A stretch of DNA of 64,000 bases from Spodoptera frugiperda (Eukaryota; Arthropoda; Insecta; Lepidoptera; Noctuidae): positions 6,262,001 through 6,326,000 of the forward strand of contig NC_064220.1 of assembly GCF_023101765.2 (NCBI RefSeq). Direction: 5' to 3'. Positions 40,660-51,363 of this stretch are shown in pieces. The translations under genes and the position numbers were made by a program. Below the pieces are notes generated by a model, which saw only the letters and a program-made list of their open reading frames with translations, made no database searches and was not told the DNA's origin. The stretch's first letter is position 1. Each line of letters begins with the position of its first letter.

Positions 40660-40722
40660 TCGATACATACATACATATATATCCTCACGCCCGTCTCCAA
40701 TAGGGGTAGGCAGAGACAATGG
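40660..40722 (-). repeat. Tail related to the SINE-1 3' end, different element
   Basis: (CATA)n, then CCTCACGCCCGTCTCCAATA and GGGGTAGGCAGAGACAATGG. It has the same hairpin position and tail as SINE-1 but different flanks, as expected for a LINE partner. Confidence 0.5.
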
Positions 40723-41868
40723 AACGCCAATTGCTACGATTCTTACATACCTCTTTCGCTTCATCAACAGTCATCGGTCTTTTCATGCATGCTCGTCTTT
40801 TAAGGATACCTTTAATTAGGCTTTTCTTTAATATAACGCCAATCTGTCAAGCGCTATATGTCAGTCTATAGCTAGATCTAGATTTAGATATTGTAAAAAA
40901 TAATGTGATAAAAATATCTTTAAAATCATATTTTATAATACTCGTAAGTCCAGTAGTTACGGCAATTTAAAAGGACAAAAGAACAAATATTTCCTTTTAG
41001 TACATCGTTTTTTAAATCATGTTCATTTAAAATCTTAAAACATAGATATCCTAGGTAGAAATAAGACTAATAAAAATAAACACAAATACCTAGGTATGTA
41101 AATTACTGCTATTATATATTCGTGGACTATAATTTTCCGTTAATTATACATGCTAACATAGATAAAATAACCTTGACTGAATGCAATATAAAATCATAGA
41201 TAATAATAGGTTTAGAACATTATCATCACGCCTTTAATGCCTGAAGGGGTAAGAAGAGTTGCACGTAGTGTTTGCATATACCTACTATAAGTATGTTACT
41301 AAGTGTAAACGCCAAAGTTAATGTTATTTTTTTATTATTGGTCCTTTTTATGATGTCGGGGGTATACCTGGGGATAAAAGAATAAAAAAAAAACGAGAAC
41401 TAGACTAAAAATTTAACAAACGTCGTCGTTGTCGTCAGCATGTCAAACTATCCTATTCTATATAAAAATCTTCAAAACATTTTCGACTTTATTACAAAAA
41501 CATAAAGTTCGAAATGTATTTACGTACTAGTGTAGTTTGATCTGCTAACATTTACAAGAATAATGCATAATTTGAACGGTTGAAGTTTTGTGTTCAATTC
41601 AAGAACTGAATTCTAAATCGAATGCTTAAGTGTTACGCTTGAAACAACCAGTTCAATAAATTAGTCACAAATATTTAAAATCCAAATATGTATAACATTT
41701 CAATAGCATGAATATTCATACACATTATATTTAAAAAAAAAATACTTAAAAAGTTCAGTGACCTAACTGTGCGGTATACCCAAGTGACATGCCAATCGTG
41801 AGGATTACAGTAAAATAAATAAATAATTAAATTGGTATCTCCAACCCGCTTTCCAAGCGTGGAGATTA
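40723..41868. other. Unassigned apart from a SINE-1 end
   Basis: SINE-1 3' end at 41221-41265; otherwise AT-rich. Confidence 0.4.
41221..41265 (-). repeat. SINE-1 3' end fragment
   Basis: TATCATCACGCCTTTAATGC, CTGAAGGGGTAAGAAGAG. Confidence 0.55.
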
Positions 41869-41973
41869 TCCGGTGCTGCGGACTACTTACCGGGGCTCCG
41901 GCTCAAAAAGCAAGAGTAGGAACGGGGTGGTTTTTAGTCAGCAAGAGTCTGACACTCCCTCTAGCCTCGCCTT
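41869..41973 (+). repeat. R1 tail
   Basis: CGGTGCTGCGGACTACTTAC, GGGGCTCCGGCTC, TTTTTAGTCAGCAAGAGTCT; lacks the last 45 bp and the poly-A. Confidence 0.75.
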
Positions 41974-42000
41974 AGAATAAAAGTATTGAAATATTTATCA

Positions 42001-42159
42001 TCATATATAAAAATCAATTGCTGTTCGTTAGTCTCGCTAAAACTCAAGAACGGCTGGACCGATTTGGCTGAAATTGTGATCTTGAATTATTAAAAGAAGG
42101 TTTAATAGGTGAGCAAAAAGGTTTAAGGCGTTACGAGGTTTGCTGGGTCATCTATCTAG
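42001..42159 (+). mobile_element. Helitron-like element, 159 bp
   Basis: TCATATATAAAAATCAATTG ... TTGCTGGGTCATCTATCTAG|T. Inner CGGCTGGACCGATTTGGCT is shared with 52232-52388. Confidence 0.75.
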
Positions 42160-42404
42160 TATATAATAAAAACAACATTCATTAGATAATTACAACAGAG
42201 TCATAAATTCCTGCTAATGATAACTATAACTGCTATATTTTATTGATAGTTAATGATACGTAATTAACATAATTAACGATATAACTTAACTGGTTTAACT
42301 GGTTTATTAACTAACACGTGTTAACTTCAAAGTACATAAGATATATGTAGGTACCTTATGTTATATTACGAGTATGTACGTTAATTCTTCTGAGTCATAA
42401 ATAG

Positions 42405-42560
42405 CCTATACGTGGCTATTGCTGACCAAAGGACTCTTTCTCAAATGGAGAAGGCTTGAGCATTAATTACCACCTTTGCTCAATGCAGGTTGGCGATTTC
42501 AAACTTGTAATTACAAATTATAAGTCTCGAGTTTATTCGAGCCGGCCAATCAGAACGTAT
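42405..42560 (-). repeat. SINE-3 3' part, minus strand
   Basis: TATTGCTGACCAAAGGACTC, GCATTAATTACCACCTTTGC, CAGGTTGGCGATTTCAAACT. Confidence 0.65.
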
Positions 42561-42599
42561 TGTTTTATTAGATACTCCCTGAAAAGTAATTTATGATTT

Positions 42600-42715
42600 A
42601 TCTAATGATGATAGAGTTTTATAGCTGAATGCAGGTCACTTCTAACTGGCCTATCTGGAAGGCATTGCAACCTATGTCCAGCATTGGACGTCTTGTGATA
42701 GTATTTTAAAAATTG
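42600..42715 (+). repeat. RTE-like 3' end
   Basis: GGCATTGCAACCTATGTCCA, GCATTGGACGTCTTGTGATA. Confidence 0.5.
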
Positions 42716-42730
42716 TTTCAATAATATCAG

Positions 42731-42870
42731 AGGGCATACAAGTTTATTTTACGTTTAACGAGAGTGCGTCTGACGTTCTGATTGGTTGATTCATTCGCAC
42801 CGACCAATCAGAGCGCCGAACGCGCTCCCGTTACATTTTCGAACAACGTAAAGCAAACTTCTACTAAGGG
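42731..42870. mobile_element. MITE-C copy 1
   Basis: Left CAAGTTTATTTTACGTTTAA, right ACGTAAAGCAAACTTCTACT with AAGGGTAC; inner CTGATTGGTTGATTCATTCG and CCAATCAGAGCG form a palindromic core. Confidence 0.65.
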
Positions 42871-43213
42871 TACAGAACTACACAAAACATTTTTTTCCCT
42901 CTTGATGACGTCAGTAACAAATTGCAATACGTAATGCTAATTTTCAGACATCAAATGTGCCAAACCCATTCTGGGTCATGAGGAGAAAGTAGTTTAAGCA
43001 ACATTGGGAACTCCATATCATGTTTACATTAAATAGTTATCTAGGTTTTCCTTCCTTTGGGTTTTGCAATTACTAAATTCTGAGTAACACTGGCTTTTGA
43101 TATTCATTCCTGTATATGTATAGGGTAATAAGTTTTCCGTCTGGTATTTCAGCATCACCAGTGTGGTTAAAGGGAAATGTTTAACCTATCTATAACATTG
43201 CATGCACTCTCCA
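42871..43213. other. No feature recognised
   Basis: Nothing seen. Confidence 0.4.
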
Positions 43214-43440
43214 AAATGTGCTTTTCCACCAGAGATGTGTTATGCTACGTTGCTGTGGATGCGTTTGGCTTCCACCAATATTAATTGGTAGACATAGTTT
43301 AGCACTGGTAGAAACGGATTCAGCTAAGCTATATTGCTATATGGAAAGATGCGTGCTATGGATGGTTTCCATACTATCGATACATCGCATACTCGAGCTG
43401 CACATCTTATTCGCACAACTACATATCTTGTATCAGTAGA
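43214..43440 (+). repeat. MITE-B, long copy
   Basis: GTGCTTTTCCACCAGAGATG, GCTACGTTGCTGTGGATGCG, GATGCGTGCTATGGATGG, CATACTATCGATACATCGCA. Near full length. Confidence 0.72.
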
Positions 43441-43485
43441 AGCGGTCACATAGTTTCTCAGCCTAGCTATTTCATCTTCGTCACA

Positions 43486-43746
43486 TCTTTACATATATAA
43501 TTCTTCTGTAAGTGTGTATGTCACTGAACTTCTCTTAAACGAGTGGACCGATTTTGATGAAATTTTTTGTGTGTGTTCAAGGGGATCTGAGAATGGTTTA
43601 GATTCACAATTTTGTCCGCTGGACAATGTTTTTAAATTAATTTTTAATTTATTAGTCGTTGTTGATTTTGGAGTGTTTTACATTGGATCCGACAAATTTT
43701 CAAATTAAAGACGTGTAGACAGGACAACGTCTGTCGGGTTCGCTAG
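43486..43746 (+). mobile_element. Helitron-like element, 261 bp
   Basis: TCTTTACATATATAATTCTT ... GTCTGTCGGGTTCGCTAG|T. Inner GAGTGGACCGATTTTGATGA. Confidence 0.72.
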
Positions 43747-44389
43747 TAGCTATATAATACCTGTTCATCATTGTTATTTTTCCAACGAAAAAAATAAGTA
43801 CGTGCTTGTGTTTGAACATTTTGTACGAAAGATGAGCATTCAGGTTTCCGAATCTGCGACCGAATCCGAATCGGTACGTTTGTGGATCACCCACTTTTTA
43901 CCAATCCCAGCATTACTACTCCTACCCTATACAATAGTCGTATGACACTCTTTATTACGGGTCATGACTTGATACAAAAAAGTGATATAGTTACATTACT
44001 ATTTATAGAATAAAGAACACCTCTGCTTACCCATTAGTAGGTAAAAAGGTCGCATCTGTTATCAGTCACCCGCATACAAGGCTTAAAGTTATGAGAGATT
44101 TTTTCAAAAATAGCTTGGCGTATATTTTAAACTTGCATTCATAATACATAGTCAACATTACCTAGGCTATTAGTTAAGTACCGTGAGATTACGTCAGAGT
44201 AATATATATCACTACATCACTCCTCTCGCGGGTATCCTAAGAACCAACCAAGGAACTACACATTTGACAGAGACTGAGCAGTAGCACAGTATATGATTAA
44301 ACAATATCGATACTGAACTTGGCTGAAAAACTTTAAATTTTTTAGGAGATTTGTATAGAAACCAGGGGCCTTAGTCTGCTATTACAATT
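43747..44389. other. No feature recognised
   Basis: A weak SINE-1-like CACCTCTGCTTACCC at 44020; otherwise nothing. Confidence 0.4.
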
Positions 44390-44459
44390 GTGCTCATGCA
44401 TGAGGGTGCGGGTACGAAACCTACAAACGGCAAGTACCGATGTGACTTTTTCTGAGTTA
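44390..44459 (+). repeat. SINE-3 head, cut by a Helitron-like element
   Basis: CTCATGCATGAGGGTGCGGG, TACGAAACCTACAAACGGCA, ACTTTTTCTGAGTTA; the next bases start a TC...CTAGT element. Confidence 0.7.
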
Positions 44460-44659
44460 TCTAATATATAAAATTCTCGTGTCACAGTTTTCGTTGCCAT
44501 ACTCCTCCGAAACGGCTTGACCGATTTTGATGAATTTTTTTGTGCTCATCCGGTATCTATGAGAATCGGCCAACATCTATTTTATCCCCCTAAATGTTAG
44601 GGGTAGTACAACCCTAAATTGTTTAATTTTCCGCGGACGAAGTCGCGGGCAGAAGCTAG
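44460..44659 (+). mobile_element. Helitron-like element, 200 bp, inserted in SINE-3
   Basis: A|TCTAATATATAAAATTCTCG ... GAAGTCGCGGGCAGAAGCTAG|T. Terminal GC-rich stem CCGCGGACGAAGTCGCGG. Confidence 0.78.
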
Positions 44660-45040
44660 TATTATATACTTTTTACCTCTCCAACCTTAGAGTTTAATTT
44701 GTCAAACATTTCACAAAACATACGTAATTGCTTGTAATCTCAGTTGATTGCACTTTTTATCGATCTTTTTGCGAACACTTCGGTTCTTTCCAATGCAAAA
44801 AGGTCATTGCTTAACCGCTCTTTAAGATATACTAAATATCTTTAATCAAATCTTAACTTTATACTAAGCGTCTAAGATCGAAAATCGATTAATGCGTGGG
44901 GTAGTTTGATGTGCTGGTTGTGAGTTAATTTCTACGAGTAGATATTTACAAATAATCTTTGCTTGATTCCCAGGGTAGGTAAAGAATTACACTTATACAT
45001 ATTGTGTTGATTACCATGGTATTATGTCTAGTGAATAGGA
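44660..45040. other. No feature recognised
   Basis: Nothing seen. Confidence 0.4.
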
Positions 45041-45197
45041 ATCCGGAGCTGTGGTCTACCTAGCGGGTTTACCGGGGCTCCAGCTCGAAGGAGAGGAGTA
45101 GGAACGGGGTGGTTTTTAGTCAGTAATAGTCTGACACTCCTGCCTCCCGCCTCCCGCCTCGCCCAAGGCTGGACAAGTCATTGGATGATTTAAAAAA
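45041..45197 (+). repeat. R1 tail
   Basis: ATCCGGAGCTGTGGTCTACC to CATTGGATGATTTAAAAAA; a CTCCCGC triplet duplication within. Confidence 0.8.
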
Positions 45198-45639
45198 CGT
45201 GTGTAAGAATATCAAAATAATAATATGTATCTCCAGATTGTCAACCAAGAGTGGAGATTATTAAAAAATATATATTAATGGTATTTTAACAACAACAGTG
45301 TTATGTGTGTAAATAAGGTAAATAAACTAACAGTATTACAATACCTAATACCAGTAAATACGATAACCTCGTAAAATAAAAGAAGACGGTAAAATAAATT
45401 GGCAAACTTAAAATTTTATGACGAAATCGTCATCATAGATCGTAAAATTCAAGTCCATCACGATTTATCGGTATTCATTATTACTTTTTCATTAAAAATA
45501 CCGGTTTTTTGTGAACAAAATTAATGAAATTATTTAAAAAGATTTTAAAACTGTGGTCAAATCTTTTGAACACACTTTGAGTATGGTTGTTTGTAAGGCT
45601 TTCTACCAGTGACATACTTAGTGATACTTAATCCTTTTA
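45198..45639. other. No feature recognised
   Basis: Nothing seen. Confidence 0.4.
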
Positions 45640-45717
45640 ATGACTGTCGTGGTGGCCCGGAGGTTTAAGACACCCGCTTGTGCGGAGTGCGGGCTCGAAA
45701 CCTACGGTAGGTACCAA
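45640..45717 (+). repeat. SINE-3 head, tRNA-like
   Basis: TGGTGGCCCGGAGGTTTAAG (A-box region), GTGCGGGCTCGAAACCTACG (B-box region). Interrupted by an R1 tail. Confidence 0.7.
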
Positions 45718-45850
45718 TTTTTTTTTTTTTTGAGGTGGGTATATCATCCATTTACCTCTCCCGCCTTGGGCGAGGCGAGAGGGAGTGCCAGACTCTTACT
45801 GACTAAACATCACCCCGTTTCTACTCCTGCTTTTCGAGCCGGAGCATCGT
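45718..45850 (-). repeat. R1 tail inserted in SINE-3
   Basis: Poly-T then CTCTCCCGCCTTGGGCGAGG and CTACTCCTGCTTTTCGAGCC. Interrupts the SINE-3 head at 45640-45717. Confidence 0.75.
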
Positions 45851-46000
45851 AAGGAAACCTTCAAAAGGCGCCTAGATTTTTGGGGAAAAAAATAGGGAGT
45901 GTAGGATTCTTACCGCACTACAACCTCCCCGGTGGCCACCCTCTGCACCTAAAGGAGGCACCGGGCCCTCTCAGTAGACCAACCACGGATGGTATGGTGC
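45851..46000 (+). repeat. Repeat G copy 2
   Basis: GGAAACCTTCAAAAGGCGCC, CTACAACCTCCCCGGTGGCC, GGGCCCTCTCAGTAGACCAA; directly followed by an R1 tail end. Confidence 0.55.
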
Positions 46001-46004
46001 AACG

Positions 46005-46058
46005 CCTCTCGCCCAAGGTGGGAGAAGTAATGGATGATTTATCCCCTCTCAAAAAAAA
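46005..46058 (+). repeat. R1 tail, last 50 bp only
   Basis: CTCTCGCCCAAGGTGGGAGA, then ATGGATGATTTATCCCCTCT and poly-A. Confidence 0.65.
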
Positions 46059-46440
46059 CTGTGGGTCTTAATCTTTTGTAGACTGTACCTCACCTAATTG
46101 AGGGTTGTATTACAAGCGATAGGCATAATATAATATGTCGTATCGAATTCGATACGTGACATAGTAACATATAAACACATAGGGATAAGAATGTACGAAA
46201 ATATATTTATAACACTACTGATAAAATTACGGGTTATGTAAATAAGGCCTTTATTTCTCTATCTTAAAGACTGAATTCTGAAGAAATTTAGTGAAAATAG
46301 AATTCATAGCATAACGCAATTTTTATTTTCGTTTAATTATAACTTGAATTTATTTAAATATGCCATTTCTATCTAGTAATCTCCTTCATTATTCTAATTT
46401 ACTGGCATTAACTAAAAACACGGTTTACTCACGTACATTA
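46059..46440. other. No feature recognised
   Basis: AT-rich. Confidence 0.4.
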
Positions 46441-46575
46441 ATGGAGAAAAGCTCTACTAGTCACAGAGGGACTCTTCATCATGAGCAGCGTGCTCAGACG
46501 CGGCGATGTCGCGCAGCTTACTCCCTCTACTACTTTCCCTCTATGGCTCGAAACTAGTAGAGCCTTTCTCTATTG
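46441..46575. mobile_element. MITE-D
   Basis: ATGGAGAAAAGCTCTACTAG and, reversed at the right end, ATAGAGAAAGGCTCTACTAG. A diverged relative (CATGAGCAGCGTACGC) lies at 2846-2905. Confidence 0.68.
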
Positions 46576-46984
46576 ATATACATGAGCAAATCATGATTTT
46601 CTGACATGCCAATAATTGTCATTTTAATTAGAAAAATCCAAAATAGCATTGATTTACAGATAGTTAAGGTCACAAAAGGCCAATTGTCGTGTATTCAGTA
46701 GAATTTTACCATCTGTCTTAGTTTTTTTTACTCTTGCATATGCTATGATTATAATAATAATACTGTACTCTTAAAAAACCGTCAGCAATAAATCTCTTAT
46801 GATACCTTGGCTTGTACAGTAACTGAGACGCGTGGCAATGAGAAAGTTACCATGTTCCGTACAAAAGAACATCCTTTGAACTTAAAGATTAGTGCACATT
46901 GACACAGTAAAGTAAGAGATATTACTCAATTTCAACTGTAAAATAATTTGATGAACAAGAATTTACTTAATATCTTATCATTGC
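46576..46984. other. No feature recognised
   Basis: AT-rich. Confidence 0.4.
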
Positions 46985-47290
46985 CTTTTTTTATGAAACC
47001 AGCATTTTTTTTATAATTGAGCAGACGTATTACCTGATGGTAAGCAATCGCCGCCGCCCATGGACACTTGAAACACCAGAGGCGTTACAAGTGCGTTGCC
47101 GGCTTTTTGGGAGTTAGGAATTTAAGGGTTGTTGTTCGGGAATCGGGGATGGGGGAATTGGGCCTCCGGTAACCTCACTCACACAACGAAACACAACGCA
47201 AGCGTTGTTTCACGTCGGTTTTCTGTGAGGCCGTGGTATCACTCCGGTCGAGCCGGCCCATTCGTGCCGAAGCATGGCTCTCCCACACTT
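46985..47290 (-). repeat. SINE-2, full length, young subfamily
   Basis: GTATTACCTGATGGTAAGCA, CGGTAACCTCACTCACACAA, GCATGGCTCTCCCACACTTA. Confidence 0.88.
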
Positions 47291-47298
47291 AATTTATA

Positions 47299-47444
47299 CC
47301 CTTAGTATGAGTTTGTTTAACGAGATCGAAACGAGAGTGCGTTAGGCGCTCTGATTGGTTGGTTCATTCGTGCCGGCCAATCAAAGCATCGAACATGCGC
47401 TCGTTTCGATTTCGTTAAACGTAAAGCGAACTCGTACTAAGGGC
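47299..47444. mobile_element. MITE-C copy 2
   Basis: CCCTTAGTATGAGTTTGTTT ... CGAACTCGTACTAAGGGC; inverted ends of roughly 45 bp and inner CTGATTGGTTGGTTCATTCG / CGGCCAATCAAAGC. Confidence 0.72.
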
Positions 47445-48137
47445 ATTGATCCAGGATCTTATAGTCATAATTATGATCATAAATAAATTATGAAAACAAT
47501 TAAATTTAAATTAATACATGTGTAGAGATTATATATGTTTATAATAAATTGTCTTATAACTCCGTAATTTGGTTGAAAATTTCGCAATATTGTCAAACAT
47601 GTTAGAATTACCTACATCCAAAACATTTCGAATGCGATAACTGGTTACAATAATAAAAACTACCAATGTGCACAGGTCGTAAGCACAAGATTTGCAATAT
47701 AAGTAAGAAGACGAAACGATGAATGTCAGAGTGTACATACAAGTATTTTAATCGAATATTCGTTTCAAGGTCCTTTGGATAATTTATTACCTACATTGTT
47801 GCTTAGGTCACGCAAAGTAATATTCAGTTTTCCTGTCGAATATTCTCAGAAAAAACATTAAGTTAAGTTGACCTGATTTCAGCAGTATAATGCAACCTTT
47901 GTCAGGTCATCTGTCTTATGTTAAGTGCATGTGGTCACCAACCAAAGTCCGTGATAGTACTTATTTTTTCTCTCTGCAACCAGAACTGATTTATTTATTA
48001 ATAAAAAACATATATAATTTAACAGCTCAAGCTTATACAATAATAAATTAGTTAAATTGGTATTAAACTTTTCAACATTATGTAGCTACCTATTTAGAAA
48101 AGAAACTATATTTTTTATTACTTAAAACTAACTATTC
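47445..48137. other. No feature recognised
   Basis: AT-rich, short chance frames. Confidence 0.4.
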
Positions 48138-48360
48138 AGATGGGCCGGTCATATTTGTCGAAGAACCGATGTCTGTTTGGGAAGATGTGTTCTAGAGTGG
48201 CCACCACGTTTAGGCAAGCGTAATGTAGGGCGCCCTCCAGCTAGGTGGAGAGACGATATCCACAAATTGGCTGGTAGTGGTTGGATGCGTAGAGCTGAAG
48301 ATCAAGCTCAGTGGCGTGCCATTGGAGAGGCCTATGTCTGACGAGAATAGCCTAATGATG
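48138..48360 (+). pseudogene. RTE-clade LINE, C-terminus of the ORF
   Basis: One frame from 48138 to TGA 48341 reads RWAGHICRRTDVCLGR, VGRPPARWRDDI, AGSGWMRRAEDQAQWRAIGE. This is the conserved C-terminal block of RTE-type endonuclease-reverse transcriptases; the rest is missing. The 3' end TAGCCTAATGATGA is the usual RTE tail. Confidence 0.8.
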
Positions 48361-48464
48361 AACCGGTACTAGTAAATAGGTCACTTTCCAGTTTCCCAGA
48401 ACTAGATTAGTATCTTTAAGCCTTGGCATATGAAATAAGTCATTACACAAAGTAAAGAAAGACA

Positions 48465-48595
48465 ACCAATGAGTCCCGTTTCCACCAATGCTAAGCTATT
48501 ATGTGTTTTAATGAATATAATCGGTGGAAGCCAAGTGCATCCACAGCAACGTAGCATAGGACATCTCTGATTGAAAATCACAACATTGGTCTTGA
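48465..48595 (-). repeat. MITE-B, half copy
   Basis: GAGTCCCGTTTCCACCAATG, CTAAGCTATTATGTGTTTTA, GCAACGTAGCATAGGACATC. Confidence 0.65.
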
Positions 48596-48934
48596 CCAAT
48601 TTTTGCTGAACTTATCTTTCAAGAAAGGGTCACACACTATCATTCAAGAGTCATACATTTCGACGGCACGTGCTAAGTTATCAATAAAATTATTTTTGTT
48701 TGAACGATAAAGTGCGCGTTCAAAACAATCTAAAGTTCAATTTAATGAGATGCTTCCTAGACTGCGCATGAGTGGATCGCATGATTGATCTTGAAACGTC
48801 AATGTTTATGTGTGTGTGTGTGTGTGGCTATGGTTGAGGTAATATGCGTATGTGTGTGTGGTTATGGTTGAGGTAAAAGAAGGTTTTTCCTTAATACATA
48901 TGTTCGAATGTAAAGGCTGCATAGTAATTTGGTA
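48596..48934. other. Unassigned apart from a (GT)n run
   Basis: Microsatellite at 48812; otherwise nothing. Confidence 0.4.
48812..48872. repeat. (GT)n microsatellite and 30-bp duplication
   Basis: GTGTGTGTGTGTGTGTGGCTATGGTTGA is followed 40 bp later by a shorter GTGTGTGTGG with TTATGGTTGAGGTAA. Confidence 0.7.
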
Positions 48935-49234
48935 CTAGCTGATGTCTACCGCTGTCGTTCGCGTGGTTTACGAACTTTGGCAGTTATAAAAGTAGCCTAA
49001 GTTATTTCTTAGTATACCTGCCAATAAAATTGCCGTCAAAATTGATCCCAGTATTTCAAAGATTAGCCAGAACAAACAGAGAAGCAGACAAAATTTGCAA
49101 AATATCCTATCACCCAAATCAGCTCATACCCTGTCTGTATACCAAATTTCATCAAAATCCGTTCAATAGTTTCAGCGTGAGTGACGGACAAACATGCAAA
49201 CCAACAGACTTTTACATTTATAATATTAGTGTGA
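48935..49234 (-). mobile_element. Helitron-like element, 300 bp
   Basis: Reverse: A|CTAGCTGATGTCTACCGCT ... CATTTATAATATTAGTGTGA. Inner TTTCATCAAAATCCGTTCAA. Confidence 0.72.
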
Positions 49235-49792
49235 TTATAAAAACGATAGTTTTTTGCAGGACATAAGTCCCAACTTAAGTTGCTTAAATATAAGCTTTGA
49301 CTTACATTAACATAAGTCGAATGTCAATGACCTTGTATATTGATTTTTTTTCTATTAGTAAAGATATACTATTCATTTGGTTAGTAAAACTGTGTAGATT
49401 ATTATGTTTATTTTTTCTTCTACGTATTACGAACGTAGGGAAAAACATAGAAGATAAATGTTCATAATGTTTAAAAGAAACGTAACCAGTCACCTTGGTG
49501 GCAATGACTTTTTAATGAAACAAACATGTTCAAAATATTTATGTTTTTACATTTTAGATTTATATGACAATCGTGCAAATATTAAACAAACATAATATCA
49601 CTTTGTTTATTCCAAAGTGGGTAAGCAGATGTGTCCGTGACTGTACTTATTACATACTTTTCACGTCTGGTATATTTCTAATTAGAAATATTGTACCAAA
49701 ACCCATACCAGACTCCGAGCTAACATTGGAAAAAAATGGATTAACTGAATAATAACTCAGGAGGTACCTTTTCAACCCATTAATTAAACGTA
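49235..49792. other. No feature recognised
   Basis: Short chance frames on both strands. Confidence 0.4.
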
Positions 49793-49946
49793 ATTTTTTT
49801 AAAAGAGGAAATACATTCATTGCTTTCTCCCGCCTTGAGTGAGGTGTGAGAGTGTGTCATACTCTTGCTAACTAAAAACCACCCTGTTCCTTCTCCTGGT
49901 TCGAACCTGAGCCCCGGCAAACCACTAGGTCGTCCACAGCTACGGC
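49793..49946 (-). repeat. R1 tail
   Basis: Poly-T, CTCCCGCCTTGAGTGAGGTG, ACTAAAAACCACCCTGTTCC, CCCGGCAAACCACTAGGTCG. Old copy. Confidence 0.75.
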
Positions 49947-50082
49947 CATTAATTGAACCTAAGAGCTATACAATCACTAGCAAAATGCCCGAGTGTTGGG
50001 TATGACTTCTAAGCCAGATGTATGACAATAGGCTTACCCCCAATTTCAGAGAACTCACAACATAGTCCCCAATCACCAACAT

Positions 50083-50128
50083 CGCTTACCATCAGGTGTT
50101 CCGTTTGCTCGTTTGCCGGCTTATAAAT
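50083..50128 (+). repeat. SINE-2 3' end fragment
   Basis: ATCGCTTACCATCAGGTGTT, CCGTTTGCTCGTTTGCCGGC. Confidence 0.6.
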
Positions 50129-50213
50129 AGGGCTTCTTCATCTTCAAAATTTTCTACTTCTTCGGTAATAGAAAGATCAAAAACAATCTTATCCTATGTC
50201 TTATTGGGGAGCT

Positions 50214-50682
50214 TAGGACGATCTCCGGCCACCGTAAGTGCGGGTTTGCGGACGATCAGCAAGGGTAGCTTGCCGTTCAACCAGAACCACACTTCAGACC
50301 CCCCATCAGACTACCACAAATGGGGCCTAGTAGGGTTGATCAGGAACTGTGGACTACCTAACAGGTTTACCGGGGCTCCGGCTCGAAAAGCAGGGCTAGA
50401 AACGGGTTGGTTATTAGTCAGTAAGGCCAGCCGTACACGGACGGCTTCAAGCAGTTCTAACCGACTGCTTGAAGCCGCAACTGCGCGACGAACTATAGCC
50501 ATTCATTCGCAGCCGTACACACGACTGCTCGAGCAGTCGCGAACGTTTCAAGCCGTCGCGGCTTCAAGCAGTCGGTTATAACTGCTTGAAGCCGTCCGTG
50601 TACGGCTGGCCTAAGAGTCTGACACTCCCTCTCGCCTCACCCAATGCGGGAGAAGTGATTGGATGATTATCCCCCCTCAAAA
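50214..50682 (+). repeat. R1 tail, long copy split by a MITE
   Basis: Contains CGGCCACCGTAAGTGCGGG, the GGTTTACCGGGGCTCCGGCT block and CCCAATGCGGGAGAAGTGAT. Interrupted at 50425-50611. Confidence 0.75.
50425..50611. mobile_element. 187-bp MITE with TAA duplication (Harbinger-like)
   Basis: Ends GGCCAGCCGTACACGGACGG and its exact reverse complement; the inverted repeat runs about 54 bp with one mismatch and contains smaller inner repeats (GGCTTCAAGCAGT / ACTGCTTGAAGCC). TAA at 50422-50424 and 50612-50614. Removing element and one TAA restores the R1 tail text GTCAGTAAGAGTCTGACAC exactly. Confidence 0.85.
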
Positions 50683-51220
50683 TAGAAGCCTATGTCCTAG
50701 TCTACAAGTTCCGAACTATGATGACTACTTATATCATTTCCCTTCACTTGTGTCACCGATAACTCTGACATTCAGACTTCGATAAACTCTAAAAAGGTCT
50801 CGCTATTAATAATAATGTCCTATTAGTAAATAATTATTGTAATATCGTGTTTAGGTGATAAATAATAATAGCTGCCCTTAGATTACGGGGAAACTAGTTT
50901 TACAGCGTAAAATATAACGCATGTTTCTTATCATAGAATAAGGTGCGAGTGTTAATTGTGAATTCTACCATTTTAAACTTTGTTTTTGTTTTAAATGAAT
51001 TGTATTATACCATTTCAAGGTTTATTTTTAAAAATGTCTATAGTCAGCTCCGAACTATGATCCGCTAGCAGTAGTAACTGCTGTTAGTAAGTATCTGACA
51101 CTTCCTTACGACTTACTCAGGGCTGGAGGAATTATTTGATCGTTTACTCGCCACAATAACTAATGCCTTATTCTTATTGGAATTACTTTAAAGTAGTTTT
51201 GTCTTCTATGAATCATTAAC
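50683..51220. other. No feature recognised
   Basis: Nothing seen. Confidence 0.4.
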
Positions 51221-51363
51221 AATATCATTAGGACTTAAAACGGGATATTTACCATGTTTATTAATTTCTATGAGTTTTTGATATTTCTAAACTGTTGCAA
51301 GCGCCATAATCACGGATGGACTGAGAGAATGGTAGATATCCCGTTTCAAGTTCTAATGATATT
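51221..51363. mobile_element. MITE-E, 143 bp
   Basis: AATATCATTAGGACTTAAAA and its reverse-complement counterpart (AATATCATTAGAACTTGAAA) give about 35-bp inverted ends containing ACGGGATAT and TACCAT. TTCTATGAATCA flanks it at 51204-51215 and 51362-51373. Confidence 0.72.

Noticed and set aside
50096..50581. 161-codon ORF rich in Ser
   Set aside because: Spans an R1 tail and a palindromic MITE; the composition comes from the inverted repeats.
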